Below the pieces are notes generated by a model. The model ran no database searches and was not told the origin of the DNA. It saw only the letters and a program-made list of their open reading frames with translations. Below are positions 34,827-42,902 of a stretch of 64,000 nt of DNA, one piece after another; position 1 is the first letter of the stretch, and each line of letters starts with the position of its first letter. Made by a program: the position numbers and the translations under genes. The DNA is from Anaerohalosphaera lusitana (GTDB taxonomy: Bacteria > Planctomycetota > Phycisphaerae > Sedimentisphaerales > Anaerohalosphaeraceae), in contig NZ_CP019791.1 of assembly GCF_002007645.1 (NCBI RefSeq), positions 2,418,001-2,482,000 of the forward strand. The letters are read 5' to 3'.

Positions 34827-35306
34827 ATGGAAGAAAAGAAGACATTCGAAATTGTGACGCATGGGCCTAGTGAGACGATGGAAATCGGTGCGAAGATAGG
34901 TGAAAGCCTGCGGGGCGGGGAAGTGATATGCTTTGTGGGTAATCTCGGGACGGGCAAGACGCATCTTATTAAAGGTATCGCTCGCGGGCTGGGGGCCGAG
35001 GATACGGGTGTGAACAGTCCGACGTTCGTGCTGGTTAACGAATATATAGGAGAGGGCGTTCGGCTGGACGCGTATCATATAGATGCGTATCGGCTGGAAA
35101 GCGTCAAAGAGTTTGAGATGCTTGGCTTCGATGAGCTGTGCTATCCGGACAGCGTGGTTATGATCGAGTGGGCGGACAAGGTTGAGAGCTATCTGGAGGG
35201 CCTGGATTACGTGGAAGCCAGGCTTGAGCATGAGGGAGAGAGTGAGCGTAAAATTATTTTGAAGAATCTTCCCGGCTATTTGTATGAGGTACTGACGGCA
35301 GAATAA
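34827..35306 (+). CDS. tsaE: tRNA threonylcarbamoyladenosine biosynthesis ATPase TsaE
   Basis: About 159 residues. P-loop GNLGTGKTHLIKGIARGLG, then NSPTFVLVNEY, the DAYRL motif and VMIEWADKVESYL, all as in TsaE, which supports TsaB/TsaD in making t6A at tRNA position 37. The start is set at the ATG at 34827; the longer frame to 34725 would run inside thiL. Last gene before a strong terminator. Confidence 0.93.
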   Translation: MEEKKTFEIVTHGPSETMEIGAKIGESLRGGEVICFVGNLGTGKTHLIKGIARGLGAEDTGVNSPTFVLVNEYIGEGVRLDAYHIDAYRLESVKEFEMLGFDELCYPDSVVMIEWADKVESYLEGLDYVEARLEHEGESERKIILKNLPGYLYEVLTAE

Positions 35307-35387
35307 CTGATAGCTGACTGCCAGGGGCAGACTTATCGGTCCTTGCTGCTGCAATGCCAAATAAAACTGAATAGAAGCAAAAAATTG

Positions 35388-35418
35388 ACGCTCGTGCATT
35401 TGGCACGGGCGTTTTTTA
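35388..35418 (+). terminator. Rho-independent terminator after tsaE
   Basis: ACGCTCGTGC pairs with GCACGGGCGT (one G-U pair) and is followed by a run of T. It separates the argH-thiL-tsaE unit from the pilin leader. Confidence 0.88.
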
Positions 35419-35470
35419 TTTCTTATGTTTTGTGTGGTTCAAGTTTGATCATTGGAAACTAAATAATCCT

Positions 35471-35701
35471 GCATGGCGGGGAGCTCGGAAGGGCAGCCGG
35501 CAGTCACCGCAAAGAAAAGTTTGAATACCTGTTGCGAAGCTGACGCCGGTCGGAAGAGTTACCCGATTATCAGATAAATAGCCATGCCTTCAAGCCAGCT
35601 GGCAAAGAGGGCCGTCTTAATGATACTCCGGGGCGAAACCCCGAGCGAGGGACTGATGTCTCCTTCGGCCGGAAAACCCAGCTTTGTGAGAAGAGCATGG
35701 C
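35471..35701 (+). ncRNA. Structured leader RNA upstream of the pseudopilin operon (candidate riboswitch, class unknown)
   Basis: Between the terminator at 35388 and the first pilin ATG at 35829 lie two well-paired domains. Domain 1: GGGGAGCTC (35478) with GAGTTACCC (35556), CCGGC/GCCGG (35497, 35545), GTCA/TGAC (35503, 35541), CGCAA/TTGCG (35508, 35532). Domain 2: GCCATGCCTTC (35581) with GAAG-A-GCATGGC (35690), AGCTGG/CCAGCT (35597, 35778 minus 100 i.e. 35678), GGCCG/CGGCC (35610, 35666), and a GGGG/CCCC hairpin with loop CGAAA near 35630. GCATGGC also occurs at 35471-35477, so GCCATGC (35581-35587) can pair with either side, an exclusive choice. It was not matched to a known riboswitch; no intrinsic terminator follows, so any control might act on translation or RNA stability. 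Confidence 0.5.
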
Positions 35702-35828
35702 AGACGAGAGTGGAAAGTATCGGCAAAATTCAAGCATTAGATTTGAGTGGTTCAAATCAAAACAAGAAAAGTAAAAAGTAACGAGAGATAATGATCGAGT
35801 TCGATCGAAAAGAAAAAGGGAGAACATT

Positions 35829-36254
35829 ATGAGAGCTAGAAAAGGTTTTACACTGGTAGAAATTCTGATCGTTGTAGTTATTCTGGGTATCCTGGCAGCA
35901 ATCGTCATTCCTCAGTTCAGTCAGGCAAGTTCTGATGCAAAGCTTTCGAGTCTGAGAAGTAACCTCCAGACGATGAGGTCGCAGATTGCTTTGTACAAAG
36001 TTCAGAATAGTGACAATCTGCCCCCTGCAGATACACTGGCAAATTTCGAAGGTGCAATGTGCCCTGAATATCTGCAGTCAGTGCCCAACAATCCTTTTAC
36101 AGGTGGCAATACTATTACTCAAGGTGATAATACAGGTTTAGCCGGTGCTCCTGGAGATGGCAGCAGTGACTGGTATCTGAATACAACTGAAGGTATTGTT
36201 TATGCAAATGATACTGGCACACTTGATGATGGCACTGCCCATTCAACCTTCTAA
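35829..36254 (+). CDS. Type II secretion GspG-like / type IV pilin-like major pseudopilin (paralogue 1)
   Basis: 141 residues. Class III signal RARKG|FTLVEILIVVVILGILAAIVIP with prepilin peptidase site after Gly and Glu at +5, then an amphipathic helix (SSDAKLSSLRSNLQTMRSQIALYKVQN) and a short globular domain with a conserved VPNNPFTGG turn. The +1 Phe and the short C-terminal domain fit GspG/PulG. AAAGGGAG precedes the ATG. It is followed directly by a terminator and preceded by a long RNA leader, so it may be the most abundant product of the locus, as for a major pilin. Confidence 0.88.
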   Translation: MRARKGFTLVEILIVVVILGILAAIVIPQFSQASSDAKLSSLRSNLQTMRSQIALYKVQNSDNLPPADTLANFEGAMCPEYLQSVPNNPFTGGNTITQGDNTGLAGAPGDGSSDWYLNTTEGIVYANDTGTLDDGTAHSTF

Positions 36255-36277
36255 ATCACTTAAGATCTAATGCAATC

Positions 36278-36319
36278 GAAAGCTGGTCGGGTCCGGGGGG
36301 ACTGGCCAGCTTTCTTTTT
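36278..36319 (+). terminator. Terminator after the first pseudopilin
   Basis: GAAAGCTGG pairs with CCAGCTTTC around a G-rich loop, followed by TTTTTG. Likely makes the first pilin message more abundant than the downstream genes. The rest of the 36255-36493 spacer shows nothing else certain. Confidence 0.8.
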
Positions 36320-36493
36320 GTCTATACATAAATTACCGAAACTGTGTGGATTTCGGGTTCGGTAAGTTAAACTCCACTTTCAGATGCCCGATGTATTGAT
36401 GCAGGATTATTGTGAGCTGCCTTGACAGGCCGCTTGTTAGTCTCGTCAGCGTTGCTGATGAAGTAAAGCGATTAGTTCTTGTGAGAGAGAATT

Positions 36494-36931
36494 ATGATGA
36501 GAAGGAATGGAAAAGGAATCAGTATCCCGGAAGTTTTAATTGTCGGTCTTGTGATCTGCATCATTGGTGCTATCGTAGGACCTGCCTTTACCAAGGCGAG
36601 CGCGGAAGCCAAGCTGACGAACCTGGTGGACAGGCTCGAGCTCGTACGTAGCCAGATCGAACGGTACAAGGCAGAACACAACGGTCTGCTGCCAGGCCAG
36701 TTGAAGCATGGCTGTGGAATACGAAGCGATGATTTTGTGCAGGCATTGACCGAATCGACAAGTTCCACAATGCCTTACCTGAACGAAATGCCTGAGAATC
36801 CATTCAACGGCTCGAACGAAGTGAAGATCGGTGACGGCTCCAAGGGAACTATCGGTGGAGCCGGGTGGTTCTTCGACTTCAAGACAGGTGAGTTCAGGGC
36901 CGATAACAGCCGAATTCATGCGGCTTACTAG
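36494..36931 (+). CDS. GspG-like pseudopilin with divergent prepilin signal (paralogue 2)
   Basis: 145 residues. N-terminal RRNGKG|ISIPEVLIVGLVICIIGAIVGP keeps the Gly cleavage site and Glu at +5, but FTLVE has become ISIPE and the helix is less canonical. The rest parallels its neighbours: NLVDRLELVRSQIERYKAEHNGLLPGQ, MPENPFNGSN, and a terminal GGAGWFFDFKTGEFRA. The LLPGQ motif is shared with the third paralogue. Probably a specialised pseudopilin of the same machine. Confidence 0.8.
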   Translation: MMRRNGKGISIPEVLIVGLVICIIGAIVGPAFTKASAEAKLTNLVDRLELVRSQIERYKAEHNGLLPGQLKHGCGIRSDDFVQALTESTSSTMPYLNEMPENPFNGSNEVKIGDGSKGTIGGAGWFFDFKTGEFRADNSRIHAAY

Positions 36932-36994
36932 ATGCGGTTGCAATTGAGTGCAGAACGCATTGGAAAGGTATGAAGCCTTTCCGGGGGATATGAC

Positions 36995-37453
36995 ATGTAT
37001 AACAAAAAGAGCGGTTTTACGCTCGTCGAGATACTGATCGTGGTTGTGATCCTTGGCATACTCGCAGGGATCGTACTGCCCGGTCTTGGTCAGGCCAGTG
37101 AAGATGCTCACGAAACCAATCTAAAGAGCAATCTGCAAACGGTAAGGATGCAGATACAGCTTTATAAGACGCAGCACGACGATCTTCTGCCCGGCCAGAG
37201 TACAATTGGCGGCAATATAACTCAAGCCGATTTTAAGGCAGCCATCTTGAGCACCGATGCGCAGGGCTACGGTCCTTATATGCACGACATGCCCAAGAAT
37301 ATGCTGCTTAACGATGCCGCCAAACAGGACGATATAACGATAGTGAACAGCGACGGCGCGGTACCTACAGGTGCCGAAGGTACGGGCTGGTGGCTGAACG
37401 CTGCCAACGGTGATTTCCGTGCCTGCGACAGTGCTGATCATATAAACTGGTGA
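36995..37453 (+). CDS. GspG-like pseudopilin (paralogue 3)
   Basis: 152 residues. Class III signal YNKKSG|FTLVEILIVVVILGILAGIVLP, then NLKSNLQTVRMQIQLYKTQHDDLLPGQ and C-terminal GTGWWLNAANGDFRA. Closely parallels the genes at 35829 and 36494, so the three arose by local duplication. GGGGGATATGAC stands before the ATG. Begins a run of closely spaced minor pseudopilin genes. Confidence 0.88.
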   Translation: MYNKKSGFTLVEILIVVVILGILAGIVLPGLGQASEDAHETNLKSNLQTVRMQIQLYKTQHDDLLPGQSTIGGNITQADFKAAILSTDAQGYGPYMHDMPKNMLLNDAAKQDDITIVNSDGAVPTGAEGTGWWLNAANGDFRACDSADHINW

Positions 37454-37471
37454 GATTTGAAGATGTAGAAC

Positions 37472-37888
37472 ATGAATCCGTCAAATAAAAACAGAAACGG
37501 CTTTACGCTGATGGAATCAATGATGGCCACTGTAGTGCTCGCTATGGTGGCTGCCGGCGTTGCGCTGCCGTTATCGAGCGGAGCGAACGTCCAGATGGAA
37601 GGCGCAAGGCTGACGATGGCGGCGAAGCTGGCGAACGATTTGATGGCAGAGGTTGCTGCGACGGATTTCGATTCGATCTCGTCGACGTTTGATGGCTTAA
37701 GTGAAAGCTCGGGAGCATTGACGGAATATGACGGCGACTTGTTGAGCGGCCCTGCATATGAAGGATTCAGCAGAAGTGTCAACTGCAGCACGGCCACTGT
37801 CGGTAAGGTGGACATGCTGTGGGTGACTGTGAGCGTAAGTCATGACGGCGAAGAGCTTGTGGCACTTAAGCGTCTCTTTGGGCCATAG
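37472..37888 (+). CDS. GspI/PilV-like minor pseudopilin
   Basis: 138 residues. Prepilin signal NKNRNG|FTLMESMMATVVLAMVAAGVALP; the FTLxEsMxAtvVL pattern and size are those of GspI/PilV minor pilins, thought to cap the pseudopilus tip with GspJ and GspK. 18 bp after paralogue 3 and 5 bp before the GspJ-like gene. Confidence 0.82.
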   Translation: MNPSNKNRNGFTLMESMMATVVLAMVAAGVALPLSSGANVQMEGARLTMAAKLANDLMAEVAATDFDSISSTFDGLSESSGALTEYDGDLLSGPAYEGFSRSVNCSTATVGKVDMLWVTVSVSHDGEELVALKRLFGP

Positions 37889-37893
37889 ATAAC

Positions 37894-38487
37894 ATGAACA
37901 GGACAAGCAGACAATCCGGTTTTACGATGATGGAGCTGCTGGTCAGTCTCATGGTCAGCTCGATCATATTCGGTGCGATCGCGACGATCGCTCACGCTAT
38001 GTCTACCGCCAATACGCACATGGACGAGATGGGCAAGAGACAGGCTCATCTGCGGCATTCCAGTTTGCGTATCAGTTCGCTTATTCGTGACAGTATCGCA
38101 GCCTGGCGATTGGATTATAATGTTGCACTGTGGACAGGCGACAGCAATGCCGACGGCGGGATCAATGCTGACGAGGTGATTTATATCGAAACCAGTTCCG
38201 ATGGTGCGCGGATATCGCTGGTGGATTTTCCTGACGATAATCGAGCAGCTACGGTTTCTTCTGTAAAATCAGGCAATTTCAAGAGTCTGATGAAAAGCGA
38301 GAACAAGGCCCGGACTACCGATCTGATCACGGATTGCAGCAGTGTATGGTTCGAACTTGTCGGAGATGAATTCGTAAGCATAACCTTCAATATGGATGAT
38401 GGAGCGGGCAGTTGTAAATACCAGATATGTGAGACGCTTGCAGGTTCCGGTGCTCATTTGATCGATACAGAAGGGCTGATTAACTGA
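37894..38487 (+). CDS. GspJ/PilW-like minor pseudopilin
   Basis: 197 residues. Prepilin signal SRQSG|FTMMELLVSLMVSSIIFGAIATI followed by a helix with RQAHLRHSSLRISSLIRDSIA, as in GspJ/PilW proteins. It shares one base with the next gene, whose ATG overlaps the TGA stop, so translational coupling is likely. Confidence 0.82.
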   Translation: MNRTSRQSGFTMMELLVSLMVSSIIFGAIATIAHAMSTANTHMDEMGKRQAHLRHSSLRISSLIRDSIAAWRLDYNVALWTGDSNADGGINADEVIYIETSSDGARISLVDFPDDNRAATVSSVKSGNFKSLMKSENKARTTDLITDCSSVWFELVGDEFVSITFNMDDGAGSCKYQICETLAGSGAHLIDTEGLIN

Positions 38488-39674
38488 TGGTGAAATTGAT
38501 CCGCCAAAATCGAACGAATGAAAAAGGTGCCGCACTTCTGGTGGTGCTCTTTGTGGTTATGGCTGCGACCGTGCTTTCTATCGGTTTTCTAAGCAAAGCG
38601 GACAGCGAACTGGCAAGCGGATCGAATTTCATTGTCCGGACACAGATGGATTCTGTCGCGCAGTCCGGCCTTGAACATGCCAAAGCGTTGCTTAGCAACC
38701 CTCAGACGGTCGATACGTCTGTTTTGGATTACTGGACGGGCGGTACCGGGCTGCAGATCGAGTCCGGGGACGATTACTACGACGTTACTGTTACGCGGGA
38801 TGCGACGACTGCAGCTTATGAGTATGTGTACGACATCACAAGCGAGGCCTATCGACTTAACGGCAGTGACAAGGTGGGGCGAAGTAATGTGCAAGGGCGT
38901 TTACGGCTGCATCCAGTGATAGCGTATTGGCAGCATGACTCACAGACAATATCTACTGCTATGACTATTAACGGCAGCACTTACGTGTGGTCCGACTGCC
39001 GACTTGATGGAACGGTCAATGGCGATGCTTATGCTGCAGGGCAAATCTACGGAACAGGCACACTCAACGGCAGTGAACATGAATACGAAGCCGACCCTCT
39101 GGACCTGCCCGGCCTTTCAAGCAGCGACTACCAGATGTCTTACTACTATGACGGCGGCGGGGCGTACAGTGTGACTTCAATTGCAAATTCTTACACGGGC
39201 AGTTTTGCTTCGGCTGGGATGAATAATCCAGCAAAAGTTTATTATTGCAGCGGTGATCTGGCGTTGACTGACATTGTAGGCACGATCCAGGGAACCATTG
39301 TTGTTTCGAGTAATTTGCGTATTTCGAGCGGATGCAGTTTTACTATAGATCCTGTCAAGAATATGCCTGCTCTTATTGTGGGTGACGAAATACATATTGA
39401 AGGGTCCGATCAGAGCATAGCAATAAATGGTCTGGTTCAAGTCGCGGATCACATCGATATGCTGGGTAAAACAAATGTCCAGTTCCAGGTAGACGGGGCG
39501 ATGTATCTGCTAAGTGATGGCATTAAAAACCTTTGGGGCTCTGGCAGTAGTGTTACGGTAACTGCGGATCCCGTAGCGGCTTCGGTAGAAATATGGAGCA
39601 GCACCGAAAATTCGCGGCTTTGGAGCCCGGTAGGAGGAGCGGTTTTTGAGGCGATATCACGCCCGATGCCGTGA
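38487..39674 (+). CDS. GspK/PilX-like pseudopilin with large beta-rich C-terminal domain
   Basis: 395 residues. N-terminus NEKGAALLVVLFVVMAATVLSIGFLSKADSE matches PilX/GspK N-terminal segments (GxALLxxLxxxxxxS). The remainder is unlike GspK: a beta-rich domain with repeated short strands (VYYCSGDLALTDIVGTIQGTIVVSSNLRISSGC, IHIEGSDQSIAINGLVQVADHIDM), suggestive of a polymer-forming or beta-helical fold found in some pilus-associated proteins. Probably a tip or export-related subunit. Overlaps the preceding stop by one base. Confidence 0.72.
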   Translation: MVKLIRQNRTNEKGAALLVVLFVVMAATVLSIGFLSKADSELASGSNFIVRTQMDSVAQSGLEHAKALLSNPQTVDTSVLDYWTGGTGLQIESGDDYYDVTVTRDATTAAYEYVYDITSEAYRLNGSDKVGRSNVQGRLRLHPVIAYWQHDSQTISTAMTINGSTYVWSDCRLDGTVNGDAYAAGQIYGTGTLNGSEHEYEADPLDLPGLSSSDYQMSYYYDGGGAYSVTSIANSYTGSFASAGMNNPAKVYYCSGDLALTDIVGTIQGTIVVSSNLRISSGCSFTIDPVKNMPALIVGDEIHIEGSDQSIAINGLVQVADHIDMLGKTNVQFQVDGAMYLLSDGIKNLWGSGSSVTVTADPVAASVEIWSSTENSRLWSPVGGAVFEAISRPMP

Positions 39675-40024
39675 GCGTGAATGTCCTATAACTGTTGCAG
39701 TGCGAGTTTCATTGCTGCAAAAGGACGTGCAGGCCTCATTTCATTTCAATGATACCACCGTGATTTATGTATATGGCGTGTGTATCGGTCGTAAGGCTTA
39801 TCAGGAGTGCGCCGGGCTTTTTGAGTGCCTGAGACGGGCTTGACCGCTGATATTGTGAAAACTGAGGGTTTTGAAAACATGAAAGTGTTGCTTCGCGATG
39901 TAAGGATTTGTAAATGACCGACAATGAAACCTAAACCAGGCTTTTGTGGTTAAGGGTTGACTGGGTGATGTCGAAACAGAATTCGGACGTGTCTTATCAC
40001 GCTGGTACGAAAAGGATATGAATT
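39675..40024. other. 350-bp spacer inside the pilus locus
   Basis: No convincing gene: short frames here lack ribosome sites and family features. No clear terminator or good promoter pair was found either; a TTGACT at 39957 has no matching -10. It separates the GspI/J/K set from the GspH/pilM set. Confidence 0.5.
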
Positions 40025-40546
40025 ATGGTTATTGATAGAAGAATAGATCTGACGACTTGCAGATCGGGCGGCTTTACGCTGATGGAAATCCTGATGGTTG
40101 TCGTCATTATCTCCGTCGCGGCTGTGATAGCGGTTCCCATGATGGGTTCTGCGGCAACCAGTCAGATTAAGTCTGCTGGAAACGTCCTGGCTGCGGATAT
40201 TGAATACGCCAAGAGCATGGCCATCAGCAGGCAGAAGAATTATTCGATAGTATTTGATGCTGCCTCTGAATCATACAGCATAGAAGATGATTCCGGCAAC
40301 ACGATTACCCATCCCGTGAGGGGCGGAAATTATACGACCCAGCTTTCGAGCGGGTCCGACCTGGATCGAGTCAGTATATCGACCGCGAATTTCGATGATA
40401 CGCAGACGCTGACTTTCAACTATCTGGGCAGTCCCTTCAATGGCGACGGAACAGCGTTGAACAGCGGTCAGGTGGTTCTGTCGGCGGATGAGCTGACGAT
40501 GACAATAAGTGTTGAACCTGTAACCGGGTACGTAACGATTCAATAG
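40025..40546 (+). CDS. GspH/FimT-like pseudopilin
   Basis: 173 residues. Prepilin signal CRSGG|FTLMEILMVVVIISVAAVIAVPMM, then the GspH pattern LAADIEYAKSMAISRQKNYSIVFD and a beta-rich C-terminal domain. A longer-than-usual 15-residue leader precedes the cleavage site. It ends 10 bp before pilM, linking the pseudopilins to the assembly platform genes. Confidence 0.85.
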   Translation: MVIDRRIDLTTCRSGGFTLMEILMVVVIISVAAVIAVPMMGSAATSQIKSAGNVLAADIEYAKSMAISRQKNYSIVFDAASESYSIEDDSGNTITHPVRGGNYTTQLSSGSDLDRVSISTANFDDTQTLTFNYLGSPFNGDGTALNSGQVVLSADELTMTISVEPVTGYVTIQ

Positions 40547-40556
40547 AGGTATTGGT

Positions 40557-41666
40557 GTGGTTAGTCTGTTCAGGAAAAAGGCATTCCCAATAGGGCTGGA
40601 TATCGGGAGCAGTTCCATAAAGATGATCCAGATTGGAGGCTGCGGCAGCGGAGAAAGGATCATTGCTGCTGAGCAGGTGGACCTTACCCCTGATATACGC
40701 AATGATAATGAACTCAAACGTGACTTTGCAGTTTGTGCGATCAAAGAGATGCTTTCGCGCGGAGGATTTCAGGGCAAGGACGTCATCTCATGTCTGCCTA
40801 ACGGATCCGTCAAGAACAAAAGTATGCGAGTAACGATCGGGGAAGATGATGAGACGGATGACATCAATAGACAGTTAGCTGCCAGGCTTGGCCTTGATGC
40901 TGATAAGGATGAAATACGCCATTTACTGGCTGGACGTGTCATGCAGGGTGATGATGTAAAAAGCGAAGTAATCTGTTTTGGCGTGGGAAAAGAAACAATA
41001 GACAGCCATATCGATCTGCTGGAGGAGTCCGGCCTTGTTCCCGTAGGGCTCGATGCCGTGCCCTGTTCCATACTGAGAAGCGTAAGAAGGTCCCTCAGAA
41101 GGCAGGCGGACCGTGAGAAAAACAGATTCTACATTGATCTGGGAAGCAAATATACGACGGTTATCGCAGGCGGTGAGAATGGACTCAGCTTTATCAAACA
41201 GATACCCATGGGCGGCAACCTGTTGAACGAAGCAGTTTCGCGTTGCCTGGAGGTGGATATAAACAGGTCGATCGAGCTTCGACGAAAATTACAATGCGGC
41301 AACGATTCAATAAATTCCTCTACGCGACGCGCCCTGATCGATGCGATGAGGGATGTGAACGAAGAGCTCGCCAGAGAAATTTCCATGTGTATGCGTTACT
41401 ACGCCGTGACATTCAGGGGGCACAGTCCCGACGAAGCACTGTTGTCCGGTGGAGAAGCATATGAGCAGACACTGGTAAATGCATTGAAGCGTCGCCTTGG
41501 TGTAGACGTGGAAGTGGCTCATCCTCTGAGAGGATTTGATATAGAAAAGACTGATCTCACGATGTCCGGTGACGGCTCGATGTGTGAATGGGCCGTGGCG
41601 ATAGGTGCCGGTATCAAGGGCCGCGACAGTCTTGCAATAGGAAGTCAGAAATATGCAAGAAATTGA
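40557..41666 (+). CDS. pilM: Type IV pilus assembly protein PilM
   Basis: 369 residues. Actin-like ATPase fold: GLDIGSSSIKMIQI phosphate-1 motif at the N-terminus, FYIDLGSKYTTVIAGGENGLSFIKQIPMGGNLLNEAV phosphate-2 region, and LLSGGEAYEQTL adenosine motif. PilM is cytosolic and binds the PilN N-terminus. GTG start with AGAGG upstream. Its last 14 bases overlap the pilN start. Confidence 0.9.
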   Translation: MVSLFRKKAFPIGLDIGSSSIKMIQIGGCGSGERIIAAEQVDLTPDIRNDNELKRDFAVCAIKEMLSRGGFQGKDVISCLPNGSVKNKSMRVTIGEDDETDDINRQLAARLGLDADKDEIRHLLAGRVMQGDDVKSEVICFGVGKETIDSHIDLLEESGLVPVGLDAVPCSILRSVRRSLRRQADREKNRFYIDLGSKYTTVIAGGENGLSFIKQIPMGGNLLNEAVSRCLEVDINRSIELRRKLQCGNDSINSSTRRALIDAMRDVNEELAREISMCMRYYAVTFRGHSPDEALLSGGEAYEQTLVNALKRRLGVDVEVAHPLRGFDIEKTDLTMSGDGSMCEWAVAIGAGIKGRDSLAIGSQKYARN

Positions 41667-42297
41667 TTTTCTGCCAAAATGGTACACCACAGGACGCAAG
41701 AAGAAGGTTAACTACCGACGGCAATATTTTGCCCTCGGAGTTCTATTCTTCGTTCTGATGATATGGAGCCTTGCTGGGACTTACTCGGTTTCCGTAAGCA
41801 AGGGCCAGGTGCGGATCATGCAGCGTTCGCTGAAGAACAATGCGCCCATAGCAGCCAAATATTCAAATTTTGAAGAGGAACTTCGAAAGCTCAGATCTCA
41901 GATGGAAGTGATAGAAAAACTGAAACAAAAGACAAGATACAGTGCTGCACTTTCTGAACTGAGTTATCTGATCGATGAAGATGTGGTCCTGAAGGACCTG
42001 GTGATAGAGGCCAAGGAGATCAAGAGAAAGTCGGACGGGGGAGCGGATAAGGTTCGACTGGTCGGCAATACAGAAAAAGCCAGGAAGGACCTGAGCAACG
42101 AGCGAAAGCTCAAGGTTATTCTCAAGGGTGTCGCAGTTGCACCCTCTGATGTTGCGAACTTGATAAGCAGGTTGGAGCGGTCACAATATTTCTTCAACGT
42201 AATGCCCGGGTTTTCACGCAACAAGGTTATAAACGAAAACCCCGTTACTGAATTTGAGATCGTCTGTCATGTGGCAGATTACGTGGAAGGGGAATGA
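41653..42297 (+). CDS. pilN: PilN-like assembly protein
   Basis: 214 residues. Short cytosolic N-terminus starting MQEIDFLPKWY, which resembles the PilM-binding (INLLP-type) peptide of PilN, one membrane helix (YFALGVLFFVLMIWSLAGTYSV), a coiled-coil (EEELRKLRSQMEVIEKLKQK) and a C-terminal ferredoxin-like domain. Overlaps pilM and sits before pilO. Confidence 0.82.
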   Translation: MQEIDFLPKWYTTGRKKKVNYRRQYFALGVLFFVLMIWSLAGTYSVSVSKGQVRIMQRSLKNNAPIAAKYSNFEEELRKLRSQMEVIEKLKQKTRYSAALSELSYLIDEDVVLKDLVIEAKEIKRKSDGGADKVRLVGNTEKARKDLSNERKLKVILKGVAVAPSDVANLISRLERSQYFFNVMPGFSRNKVINENPVTEFEIVCHVADYVEGE

Positions 42298-42301
42298 TCA
42301 T

Positions 42302-42847
42302 ATGCAAATGTGCGAAAGACAACAGCTTTTGATCATTGCCGTCGCTCTGGGAATACTTGGTATATTCGGTGCAGCGATCTATGCTCCTCTTGCCCGGCAG
42401 ACCATGCGTTTGAAGACGACCAAGGCAAGCGTGCACGATGAGAACGGCAAGGTGAAATCGCAGATCGAGCGAATACCTTCTACCGTCCGAGAAAAAAGAG
42501 AGCTGGCTGCTGCGGTAGGCGATTTCGAAGCGAAAATACCCACGGAAAGACGCTTTGCTCAAGTCTGGGAACAGCTTGCAGAGGTAATGAACGAAGAGGG
42601 GTTGACCGATCAGTTGATCCAGCCCGGCGTGGAAGTGAAGGGTAAGGATGAGCTGGTATGTATACCCCTGAGCATCGAATGCACCGGTGATCTGGGCCAG
42701 ATTTATGCGTTCTTTCGATCATTGGAAGAACTCGAGCGTTTGATCCGAGTCGACAGACTGGAAATATCGGAAGACAAGGATTCCGATGGCAAACTGAAAA
42801 TGACCGCCAACGCCAAGATATTCTATCGTAGGAGCAAAACTACTTGA
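42302..42847 (+). CDS. pilO: PilO-like assembly protein
   Basis: About 181 residues. N-terminal helix (QLLIIAVALGILGIFGAAIYAPL), coiled-coil, then the PilO/GspM-type domain (PTERRFAQVWEQLAEVMNEEGL ... IPLSIECTGDLGQIYAFFRSLEELERLIRVDRL). Start taken at ATG 42302, 4 bp after the pilN stop, with AAGGGGAA upstream. Partner of PilN in the inner-membrane alignment complex. Confidence 0.82.
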   Translation: MQMCERQQLLIIAVALGILGIFGAAIYAPLARQTMRLKTTKASVHDENGKVKSQIERIPSTVREKRELAAAVGDFEAKIPTERRFAQVWEQLAEVMNEEGLTDQLIQPGVEVKGKDELVCIPLSIECTGDLGQIYAFFRSLEELERLIRVDRLEISEDKDSDGKLKMTANAKIFYRRSKTT

Positions 42848-42902
42848 GCTAAGGGGTTTTTCTTATAACCACCCCATGCTTTTGTTTCCTATGTTTTGAG
42901 TA

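Noticed and set aside
35401-35420. TGGCAC-like sequence suggesting a sigma-54 promoter before the pilin leader
   Set aside because: It has no GC at the -12 position (TTTTT instead), and the bases form the 3' arm and T-run of the tsaE terminator.
35471-35570. c-di-GMP-I (GEMM) riboswitch
   Set aside because: AGGGCA and CGCAAAG occur in the right order, but the conserved hairpin between them, the GACGCAAAGCC context and the receptor helix do not fit; left as an unknown leader.
35655-35680. CTGATG ... GAAA order resembling a hammerhead ribozyme core
   Set aside because: The base after CTGATG is T where the core needs A, and no proper stem II forms between CTGATG and GAAA; the other pairings of domain 2 explain the segment better.
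39646-39843. Short frame after the GspK-like gene
   Set aside because: Begins inside the preceding gene, lacks a ribosome site and shows no prepilin signal.
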